Source of the DNA: Chloroflexota bacterium
GTDB lineage: Bacteria > Chloroflexota > UBA4733
Assembly (NCBI GenBank): GCA_025449435.1
Contig: JANWJO010000127.1
Location: 1 to 6,535, forward strand
Length of the DNA stretch: 6,535 nucleotides
Direction: 5' to 3'
In this document: positions 1-5,146 of the stretch, in pieces
Numbering within the stretch: position 1 is the first letter of the stretch
How the letters are laid out: each line of letters opens with the position of its first letter
Position numbers and translations under genes: made by a program
Notes under the pieces: model-generated
Told to the model about the DNA's origin: nothing
The model's database searches: none
Seen by the model: the letters and a program-made list of their open reading frames with translations, nothing else

Positions 1-172
1 GGGAGTAGAGGTCGCACCCCCATCCCCATCCCGTCCCCCGATCTCCCGGGGGAAGGGAGCCGTACGAAGGTTGCGTACTTCCGGCAGCTCGTCCCCCCCG
101 CCAGGGGGGACTACAGGGGGGTTGTGCCTTCTCGCCCCCGATCTCCCGGGGGAAGGGAGCAGGCACGCTCGC
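1..172. repeat. Composite GC-rich interspersed repeat, copy 1 (order B-A-B)
   Basis: Two kinds of module alternate here. Module B (about 12-66, and a shortened form at about 131-172) has C-runs spaced by AT, then a hairpin of the form CCCCCG...CGGGGG and an end reading GGGAGC followed by a short tail. Module A (91-129) is a palindrome, GT-C7-GCCA-G6-AC, followed by the tail AGGGGGGTTGTGCCT. The same modules recur in the same order and orientation at 2167-2355 and from 6427 to the window end. No protein is credible here; an ORF reading through from TTG 71 is just the repeat fused to the transporter frame. The first bases could be the 3' end of an upstream gene (TAG at 6-8), but this cannot be shown. 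Confidence 0.8.
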
Positions 173-181
173 GCGCTACAA

Positions 182-203
182 TCCCGGCAAAGAGCCGGGA
201 GGA
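182..203 (+). promoter_or_regulatory. Ribosome binding site of MFS-1, partly inside a hairpin
   Basis: GGGAGGA at 197-203 is a strong Shine-Dalgarno site, 5 nt before GTG 209 and 8 nt before GTG 212, and it decides the start of the transporter gene. TCCCGGC (182-188) and GCCGGGA (194-200) form a perfect 7-bp stem with the 5-nt loop AAAGA, so the first half of the site would be paired when the hairpin forms. A regulatory role is inference only. Confidence 0.55.
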
Positions 204-208
204 ATGCC

Positions 209-1453
209 GTGGTGAGCCCGCATCGGCGGATGCTGTTTCCTGTGTACATCCCCACTACGCTGCTGTCGTTCGCTCAGGGTTTGACGGTGTACACCCTCCC
301 GCTGTATGCCAAGCAACTGGTACACAATGTGGCGCTGGTGGGCTTGATCGTGGCGGCGTCGGGCATTGGCACCTTGCTGGCTGATGTGCCGGTGGGCATG
401 TTCCTGAGCCGGTTGGGGCTGCGCCGCGCCATGCTGATTGGGTCGGGGGCGGCGGGGATTGCTTCCCTGGGCGTGTCGCTGGTGCAAGGCTTGCCGCTGG
501 TGGCGCTGTTGCCGTTGCTGCTGCTACTGCGTATGGCGGCCGGCAGCGGGTCGGCGTTATGGTCGATCTCGCGCATGGCATATGTGACGGGCGCCGTGGC
601 GCCGGCGCAGCGCGGGCGCGTGCTCTCGACCTTTGGCGGAGTGAACCGCGCGGGCACGTTTGCCGGGCCGGTGATCGGCGGGTTGGTAGCGGAGTGGCAG
701 GGGCTGGCGTCGCCGTTTTTTGTGGCGGGCATCGTGAGCCTGCTGGCGGCATACATGGCCACGCGCGGCATGGCCGAGGTGGATGCTGCCAAGCCCTCAC
801 CGGGGCGCCAGATCCGCTGGCATATGGTGGGAGCGCTGGCAGTCCGGCACCGCCAGGAATTGGCGACGGCGGGTTCTGCACAGGTGTTTGCCCAGGTGAT
901 TCGCGCTGGCCGCCAGTTGATCGTGCCGCTGTACGCCTCATCGACACTGGGGCTGGGCGTGGGGGTCATCGGGGTGATCGGCAGCATCTCGGCCGCGATC
1001 GACATGCTGATGTTCCTACCTGCCGGCTTGGTCATGGACCGTTTTGGTCGCAAGTTCGCATCGGTGCCGTCGTTCTTGCTACTGTCAGCAGGGATGGCGT
1101 TAATCCCGTTTACCAACAGCGCGGCGACGCTGATCGCGGTGACGGCGTTGATGGGGTTCGGCAACGGCATCGGGTCGGGCTCGATGATGACGCTGGGCAC
1201 GGACCTGGCGCCGCGCGAGTCGCTCGGTGAGTTTCTGGGGTTATGGCGGCTCATGGGCGATACGGGCAGCTCGGCCGGCCCGATGATTGTGGGTGAAGTG
1301 GCGTTGCTGGTGGGCCTCAATGCCGCGGCAATTGTGCTAGCTGGGGTCGGCGTGCTGTCGGCGCTGACGCTGGTGTTTTTTGTGCAAGAGACCTTGCATT
1401 TGCATCAGCGCCAGGTGGCAGCGGCACCCGAAGCTCCCAAACCAGCCACGTAG
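209..1453 (+). CDS. Major facilitator superfamily (MFS) transporter, MFS-1
   Basis: A 414-residue inner-membrane secondary transporter with hydrophobic segments throughout, consistent with the usual 12-helix MFS fold. The N-terminal half carries a motif A-like loop between helices 2 and 3 (about 58-73, ending SRLGLRR), and the C-terminal half repeats it more clearly at 272-283 (AGLVMDRFGRKF), the internal duplication expected of the family. A hydrophilic central loop lies at about 186-208, and a segment rich in Gly (about 332-359, with GDTGSSAGP) resembles the region near helix 11 in drug-efflux type members. The substrate cannot be told from sequence; an exporter of small molecules is a guess. 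I chose GTG 209 (GTG 212 or ATG 230 are alternatives) because GGGAGGA precedes it; a longer frame from TTG 71 would translate the interspersed repeat. A hairpin follows the stop, so the gene may be monocistronic. Confidence 0.9.
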   Translation: MVSPHRRMLFPVYIPTTLLSFAQGLTVYTLPLYAKQLVHNVALVGLIVAASGIGTLLADVPVGMFLSRLGLRRAMLIGSGAAGIASLGVSLVQGLPLVALLPLLLLLRMAAGSGSALWSISRMAYVTGAVAPAQRGRVLSTFGGVNRAGTFAGPVIGGLVAEWQGLASPFFVAGIVSLLAAYMATRGMAEVDAAKPSPGRQIRWHMVGALAVRHRQELATAGSAQVFAQVIRAGRQLIVPLYASSTLGLGVGVIGVIGSISAAIDMLMFLPAGLVMDRFGRKFASVPSFLLLSAGMALIPFTNSAATLIAVTALMGFGNGIGSGSMMTLGTDLAPRESLGEFLGLWRLMGDTGSSAGPMIVGEVALLVGLNAAAIVLAGVGVLSALTLVFFVQETLHLHQRQVAAAPEAPKPAT

Positions 1454-1460
1454 GGACCGG

Positions 1461-1479
1461 CGGGCGAGCCACTCGCCCG
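1461..1479 (+). terminator. Hairpin just after MFS-1, possible terminator
   Basis: CGGGCGAG (1461-1468) and CTCGCCCG (1472-1479) form a perfect 8-bp stem with a 3-nt loop, 7 nt after the MFS-1 stop. Only a short T-run (GTTTG) follows, so it is a weak intrinsic terminator by the classical rule; it may instead stabilise the mRNA 3' end. Confidence 0.4.
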
Positions 1480-1535
1480 GTTTGAGGGATCGGGGCGGCG
1501 CAGTGTTCCCGTACACCTAACGCTGCGCACCAACT

Positions 1536-1542
1536 GGGAGGA
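1536..1542 (+). promoter_or_regulatory. Ribosome binding site deciding the start of the gene at 1549
   Basis: GGGAGGA abuts ATG 1543 directly, which is too close for initiation. It sits 6 nt before ATG 1549, so 1549 is the likely start (GTG 1546 is possible). The site is the same heptamer as that of MFS-1. Confidence 0.6.
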
Positions 1543-1548
1543 ATGGTG

Positions 1549-2166
1549 ATGTCGAACGGACGCGGCTTTATCATCGATGAAGGCGGCCAGCGCCAGCGCT
1601 ACAGGGGCCTGCGCATCGTGGCCTCCGCGGTCACCCTGCTCATCGTTGGGGGAGTGATAGCGCTGATCACGCACCGCGGACCCTTCTCGAGCGCCATCAC
1701 CCCGCCGGCAACCGGCACGCCCGATTTTGCAGTGCCGACCGTCGCTATTCCGACCATCTTGGACTCACTGTCTAGTTCGTCAGATATCGTGCTGGCACAG
1801 GAACTCAAGCCCTACGAGGACACTGCGCAAGGGCCCTCCCTGGATGATGCGGCCACCATTTGCCCCGCCTTGCCGGAGTGGTCATTGGTGATGAGATCAC
1901 CAACTTCCTATCGGGGCCGCTGCGTGTTCCTGGATGGCTTTGTGCAGTTTGCCAGCGGGCCGGACATCGAATTCCGGCTCAACGCGACGGACCAGGGCCA
2001 GACCACCGCCCCGCTGTGGATACGCTTCGAGCCGGCGTCGGGCATCTCGACGTTTTGGGGCAAAGCCGACACCGCGCGGGACATCAATGTGCTGGGCACC
2101 CTGCAAGGGGTGAAGAACGGCCTGCCGTATATCGATGCGCAAGAGGTGTATTACTACGATAAGTAG
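1549..2166 (+). CDS. Hypothetical membrane-anchored protein, possible OB-fold tail
   Basis: I do not recognise this 205-residue protein by name. It has a short charged N-terminus (1-21, many Arg), one hydrophobic span at about 22-41, then a Pro/Thr/Ser-rich stretch (about 43-75), and a folded C-terminal region (about 105-203). The positive residues before the span suggest an N-in anchor with the bulk outside the cytoplasm. The C-terminal region alternates short strands: YRGRCVFLDGFVQ (121-133), APLWIRF (154-160), INVLGTLQG (179-187) and PYIDAQEVYYY (193-203). This order, with a strand ending in GT followed by a turn and an 'xYIDAxEV' strand, is like small OB-fold domains; that is inference, not an identification. 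Two cysteines (105, 125) could form a disulfide outside the membrane. It starts 95 bp after MFS-1, with a hairpin between them, and is convergent with the heme lipoprotein gene. Confidence 0.75.
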   Translation: MSNGRGFIIDEGGQRQRYRGLRIVASAVTLLIVGGVIALITHRGPFSSAITPPATGTPDFAVPTVAIPTILDSLSSSSDIVLAQELKPYEDTAQGPSLDDAATICPALPEWSLVMRSPTSYRGRCVFLDGFVQFASGPDIEFRLNATDQGQTTAPLWIRFEPASGISTFWGKADTARDINVLGTLQGVKNGLPYIDAQEVYYYDK

Positions 2167-2355
2167 ACAACCTCACCCCCCGCCCCTCCCCTGAAGAGGG
2201 AGGGGAGCAGATACGAGGGACGAAACGCACTCTCTTCCAGCGGCTCGGTCCCCCCGCCAGGGGGGACGACAGGGGGTTGTGCCTTTCGCAGCCCCATCCC
2301 CATCCCTTCCCCGGTCCCCGGGAAAGGGTGCAGGTACGACAGGGGGGTTGTGCCT
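2167..2355. repeat. Composite GC-rich interspersed repeat, copy 2 (order B-A-B-A tail)
   Basis: This copy fills the whole gap between two convergent genes: it begins at the stop of one and ends 1 nt before the stop of the other. Module B (2167-2213) has the hairpin CCCTCCC...GGGAGGG; a spacer with CTCTTCCAGCGGCTCG follows; module A is at 2248-2284 (GT-C6-GCCA-G6-AC plus tail AGGGGGTTGTGCCT). A second module B (2285-2335) has CCCTTCCCCGG-TCC-CCGGGAAAGGG, one mismatch in an 11-bp stem. The A tail then recurs alone at 2341-2355. The hairpins could act as a two-way terminator for the convergent genes. Confidence 0.85.
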
Positions 2356-2356
2356 A

Positions 2357-3016
2357 CTACTGCTTGGCGCCTTGGTCGATCCAGGCTTTGACAGTGGCGA
2401 TTTCGTCGGCGCTGAGCGGCGGCTGGCCGCGCGGCATGCGTGCGCCGGTGGGTGGCTTAGCCTGGCTAATCTTGAGGTAGAGGTAGCTACTCGCAGAGTC
2501 GCCTGGCTTGACACGCATCAAGGCTTTGTCCTCGACGGCGGGCACATTCACGATGCTGGCGTACACCTTGCCGGGTTGCATCATCATGCCTTGCGCTGGC
2601 GGGTGGCAGCCGCCGCAGGCGCCCACGAACATAGCTTCGATGGTGGCAAAAGCCACCGGCTGCCCGCTCGGCGTGGCAGTGGGGGTTGGCCCAGTGGTGG
2701 GCGTGGGGTGAGGCGTGAGCGTGAAGGTGGCTTGCGCGGTCTTGGCGGCATCGGGCGGCACGAACGACACGGAGGCCGTGGTCACAGCGGCGCTCGACGC
2801 CGTGGTGGCGGCAGCCGTGGTGGGGGCAGCGCTACTGGCAATTGCTGAACTGGTGCTGGTGGCAGTGGTGGGTTGCGCCGCTGCCGTGACTGGCGGCGCC
2901 GATGCGGTGGTGCCGCCGGCAGCGGCACCACCGCCACAAGCAGCGAGGGCCACGATGGTGAGCAGCACGCCTGCCCAGTGACGGGCGGGGCGCCCGCTGT
3001 GCCATGTGAACTGCAT
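2357..3016 (-). CDS. Lipoprotein with a single c-type heme domain
   Basis: A 219-residue exported protein. Residues 1-26 are a signal peptide (Arg/His-rich start, core AGVLLTIVALA) ending in the lipobox LAAC, with Cys27 as the lipidated residue, so it should sit on the outer face of the membrane. Residues 28-118 are a low-complexity Ala/Thr/Ser/Pro linker. The C-terminal domain (about 120-219) has one heme c attachment site, C134-G-G-C137-H138, and a probable distal ligand at Met194 in GARMPRG. The layout CGGCHP ... VKPGDSASSYLY ... RMPRGQPPLS ... VKAWIDQGA follows small cytochrome c domains often found in environmental bacteria. A role in electron transfer is likely; the partner is unknown. 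I chose ATG 3016 because GAGAGGAA lies 9-10 nt upstream and the signal peptide begins there; a TTG at 3049 would add 11 unneeded residues. No oxidase or other redox gene is adjacent. Confidence 0.85.
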   Translation of the reverse strand: MQFTWHSGRPARHWAGVLLTIVALAACGGGAAAGGTTASAPPVTAAAQPTTATSTSSAIASSAAPTTAAATTASSAAVTTASVSFVPPDAAKTAQATFTLTPHPTPTTGPTPTATPSGQPVAFATIEAMFVGACGGCHPPAQGMMMQPGKVYASIVNVPAVEDKALMRVKPGDSASSYLYLKISQAKPPTGARMPRGQPPLSADEIATVKAWIDQGAKQ

Positions 3017-3112
3017 CCGGGAAGTTCCTCTCCAGTTGCGAGCACGCAAAACGGCACTCGCCTAACGGCGCTGCCGTGCGATGCAGTGTTCCGGCCCAAT
3101 CCTTACTGGAAG

Positions 3113-3140
3113 ATTATTAAACCGGGGGAGATTCGGTAAA
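3113..3140 (-). promoter_or_regulatory. Candidate promoter of the heme lipoprotein gene
   Basis: On the minus strand, TTTACC (3140-3135, 4 of 6 to the -35 consensus) and AATAAT (3118-3113, 5 of 6 to the -10 consensus) are 16 nt apart in a locally AT-richer stretch. This would give a leader of roughly 90 nt before ATG 3016. It lies downstream of the IF-1 stop, so the lipoprotein need not depend on IF-1 transcription. Confidence 0.4.
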
Positions 3141-3171
3141 GAAACGGGGGAATCCAGTGGCGTGCCGCGGG

Positions 3172-3414
3172 CTAGGTGCGGCCGGGCTCGGGGTAGCGAC
3201 CGAGGATGCGCCCGCGTGACAGGTCATAGGGCGACAGGCGCACGAGCACGCCGTCGCCAGGGGACAGCCGCACCAGCCGCAGGCGAGCTTTGGGGTCGAG
3301 AGCAGCGAGCACGCTGTGGCCGTTACTCAGGGCCACGCGATACATGGCGGACGGGAGCACGGCGGCCACGACACCGGTGACATCGACCTCTGGTTCAGCA
3401 GCCAACTGTGCCAT
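3172..3414 (-). CDS. infA: Translation initiation factor IF-1, divergent stand-alone copy
   Basis: An 80-residue cytoplasmic protein with the S1-like OB fold of IF-1, which binds the 30S A site during initiation. Family landmarks in order: VTGVVAAVLPSAMYRVALSNGH (12-33; compare the family's G-x-V-x-x-x-L-P-x-x-M-F-R-V and NGH), GDGVLVRLSP (53-62; family GDKVxVELTP) and YDLSRGRI (63-70; the nearly invariant YDLxKGRI). It differs from the usual protein in the middle (DPKARLRLVRL for SGKMRKxxIRI) and has about seven extra C-terminal residues (YPEPGRT); the usual length is 71-73. ATG 3414 is preceded by GGAGGAG, and upstream codons in the frame have no family match. IF-1 is normally coded in the ribosomal-protein operon; here no ribosomal gene is near, and the gene is divergent from a kinase. 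It could be the sole copy relocated, or an extra paralog. Confidence 0.9.
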   Translation of the reverse strand: MAQLAAEPEVDVTGVVAAVLPSAMYRVALSNGHSVLAALDPKARLRLVRLSPGDGVLVRLSPYDLSRGRILGRYPEPGRT

Positions 3415-3415
3415 A

Positions 3416-3422
3416 CTCCTCC
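3416..3422 (-). promoter_or_regulatory. Ribosome binding site of IF-1
   Basis: GGAGGAG on the minus strand ends 1 nt before ATG 3414; taking GGAGG as the core leaves 3 nt, shorter than usual. It still fixes the IF-1 start, since the next Met is inside the fold. Confidence 0.55.
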
Positions 3423-3429
3423 GGTTAGA

Positions 3430-3460
3430 ATAATAGCGGAGACGGCGCGCGCACTGGCAA
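3430..3460 (-). promoter_or_regulatory. Candidate IF-1 promoter in the 60-bp divergent gap
   Basis: On the minus strand TTGCCA (3460-3455, 5 of 6) and TATTAT (3435-3430, 5 of 6) are 19 nt apart, slightly wide. If used, the transcript would start about 9 nt before the ATG, leaving a leader that is little more than the ribosome site. For the opposite direction, TAGAAT at 3426-3431 could be a -10 of the kinase, but I see no convincing -35. Confidence 0.35.
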
Positions 3461-3474
3461 GCGGGGGAAGCGGC

Positions 3475-5079
3475 ATGGTGCAGGTCGCGGCGTACCCCGG
3501 CGCCTCTCTGGTGGGCACGTCGATCGGCCCCTACCGTCTGGATGCCTATATCGGGCACGGCGGCATGTCGAGCGTGTACCGCGCGACACAGACGGGCTTG
3601 AACCGCCAGGTGGCGGTGAAGCTACTGCCATCGAGCTTAGCCGCTGATCGCGCGGTGGTGCAGCAGTTTTTGCAGGAGGCGCGAGCCGCGGCCGCACTAC
3701 AGCACCCCAATATCATTGCGATTTATGATTCGGGGCAGGCCAGCGGCTTTTATTACATCACCATGCGTTATGTGGAAGGTCTGCCGCTCAGCCAGGTCGT
3801 GCCGGCTGGCGGCATGCCGGTGGCCAGGGTCGTGGAGATCGTGCAGCAACTGGCGTCGGCGCTGGATTACGCCCACCGTAGCGGCATCATCCACCGCGAT
3901 GTGAGTGGCGGCAACGTGATGCTGGAAGCCGGCGACCACGTGACGTTGATGGATTTTGGCATCGCCCAAGCTGGTGTACCAGTGCAGCCGGCGGGCAGCG
4001 CCATGGGCACGCTGGAGTATCTGGCGCCCGAGCAGGCGCGCGGCGGCGTGGCCACCGTGGCATCGGAAGTGTATGCGCTGGGCGTGCTTACCTATGAGTT
4101 GCTCACAGGGCGGCTGCCGTTTGAAGCGCACAGCGACCAGCAACTCTTGATGCAGCACGTGCGGGCGCAGCCGGCGCCAGTGCGCACCCACCGTCCAGAC
4201 ATGCCGGGTCCGGTGGATGACGCCATTATGCGCTGCCTGGCTAAGCGACCGGCGGACCGCTATGCCAGCGCTGGCGCGTTTGCTGCGGTACTCAGCGCTG
4301 CGCTGGCAGACGCGCAGCGCCGCACCCAGGAATTGCCGGTGGTGCCACCGCTGCTGCCACGCACGCGTGAACTCTCAGCACCGACCACCGTGCGCGCTCC
4401 GGCTAAGGCTGCCACCGCGCCACAGCGGCGCTACCGCACCTCCCACAAACTGCGCTGGGTGGCCTTTGTGGTGGTGGTCGCCGTAGCGGCGGCAGTGGCG
4501 CGTGTGACCCTGTTTAGCAATACTCCGGCGAGTGGGCTGGCGCCGGCCGCCACGCCCACCAGCGCCCCATCGCCCACCGTGCAAGCAGTGGTGCAGGTGC
4601 AGGTCCCGTTCCTGCCAGCACTGACTCAGCCCGACGCCAGCCCCACACCAATCCCCGCGGCAGCACCAGCGGCCACAGCGCGCCCGCTGGCCAGTGCCAC
4701 ACCGCGCGCCACCGCCACGCCCATCGTGCCACCACAGCCCGCCAGCGCATCAGACGCGGTGCAGGGGTATTATGACGCGCTGTACCGGGCCATCACCACC
4801 AAGAATGTGCAACAGTATCAACTCGCCTACGACTACTTGAGCAGCTATGCGCAGGCACAATTACCGTTCGACAGTTTTGTACACCAGTACAATCAGGATA
4901 GCGGTATTGCCTGGCATTGGGACACGCCAACGTACACGCCGGATAAGACCAACGCCACGGTCCCGGTGGACCTGACCGAATTCCGCAAGGCTGGCAACGT
5001 GAAAATCAGCTTTGAGTGGCGTGTGATCCACGTAGCCGATGGCTGGCACCTCGAGAGCATGGGGCCAGCACAACCGTAG
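3475..5079 (+). CDS. Membrane Ser/Thr protein kinase (PknB-like) with extracytoplasmic NTF2-like tail
   Basis: A 534-residue protein. The kinase domain (about 20-278) is cytoplasmic: Gly-rich loop GHGGMSSV (27-34), ATP-site Lys49 in VAVK, alpha-C Glu68, catalytic loop HRDVSGGN (140-147), DFG (160-162), APE (184-186), and Arg262 in the C-lobe. Two positions differ from the norm: the catalytic-loop Lys of HRDxKPxN is Ser144, and the conserved Asp of helix F is Glu198 (SEVYALG). The base Asp142 and the Mg-binding Asn147 and Asp160 are kept, so it may be active but altered. A basic stretch precedes one span (about 327-347); a Pro/Ala/Thr linker (349-425) leads to a domain at about 427-531 (AVQGYYDALYRAI..., ...ADGWHLESM) that resembles NTF2-like/DUF4878-type folds and could sense an outside ligand. 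ATG 3475 (GGGGGA just upstream) is preferred, because a start at 3316 would read through the IF-1 gene. MFS-2 follows after 67 bp. Confidence 0.9.
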   Translation: MVQVAAYPGASLVGTSIGPYRLDAYIGHGGMSSVYRATQTGLNRQVAVKLLPSSLAADRAVVQQFLQEARAAAALQHPNIIAIYDSGQASGFYYITMRYVEGLPLSQVVPAGGMPVARVVEIVQQLASALDYAHRSGIIHRDVSGGNVMLEAGDHVTLMDFGIAQAGVPVQPAGSAMGTLEYLAPEQARGGVATVASEVYALGVLTYELLTGRLPFEAHSDQQLLMQHVRAQPAPVRTHRPDMPGPVDDAIMRCLAKRPADRYASAGAFAAVLSAALADAQRRTQELPVVPPLLPRTRELSAPTTVRAPAKAATAPQRRYRTSHKLRWVAFVVVVAVAAAVARVTLFSNTPASGLAPAATPTSAPSPTVQAVVQVQVPFLPALTQPDASPTPIPAAAPAATARPLASATPRATATPIVPPQPASASDAVQGYYDALYRAITTKNVQQYQLAYDYLSSYAQAQLPFDSFVHQYNQDSGIAWHWDTPTYTPDKTNATVPVDLTEFRKAGNVKISFEWRVIHVADGWHLESMGPAQP

Positions 5080-5134
5080 CCTGCGCCGCATTCTTGCACT
5101 CCCTATCATAGGCCCGGCGGCCAATGAGGCTGCT

Positions 5135-5141
5135 GGAGGAG
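5135..5141 (+). promoter_or_regulatory. Ribosome binding site deciding the MFS-2 start
   Basis: GGAGGAG is 5 nt before GTG 5147, an ideal placing. It argues against an ATG at 5039, which would overlap the kinase 3' end by 41 nt and add a non-family, Ala/Gly-rich leader. Confidence 0.65.
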
Positions 5142-5146
5142 CAGCC

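Noticed and set aside
1..172. CRISPR array
   Set aside because: The repeated units vary in length, are palindromic and G/C-run rich, and have no regular unique spacers; no cas gene is present.
177..182. TACAAT as a -10 promoter box for MFS-1
   Set aside because: It matches 5 of 6 bases, but no -35 is visible 16-18 nt upstream, where the repeat lies.
71..208. N-terminal extension of MFS-1 from TTG 71
   Set aside because: It translates repeat modules A and B and gives a Gly/Pro/Arg-rich leader; a strong ribosome site supports GTG 209.
274..1320. Long minus-strand frame (348 codons) opposite MFS-1
   Set aside because: It is the complement of a GC-rich membrane-protein gene; its Pro/Ser/Ala/Arg-rich product shows no domain and has no ribosome site I can see.
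2279..2848. Plus-strand frame of 189 codons
   Set aside because: It begins in the repeat and is a shadow of the lipoprotein gene; its Gly/Arg/His-rich product reflects the complement of the linker.
3039..3062. Hairpin GCGAG...CTCGC before the lipoprotein gene
   Set aside because: Only 5 bp pair around a 14-nt loop, which is expected by chance in DNA of this composition.
3316..3474. Kinase start at 3316
   Set aside because: It would run through the IF-1 coding region on the other strand, has no kinase-family match and no ribosome site; ATG 3475 fits the family.
3415..3558. Upstream extension of the IF-1 frame to 3558
   Set aside because: It runs into the kinase coding region, and the added 48 residues have no IF-1 similarity.
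5094..5109. TTGCAC and TATCAT as a promoter for MFS-2
   Set aside because: The boxes are only 4 nt apart, far too close to work together.
5039..5146. MFS-2 start at ATG 5039
   Set aside because: It overlaps the kinase end and lacks a ribosome site, whereas GTG 5147 has GGAGGAG at the right distance.
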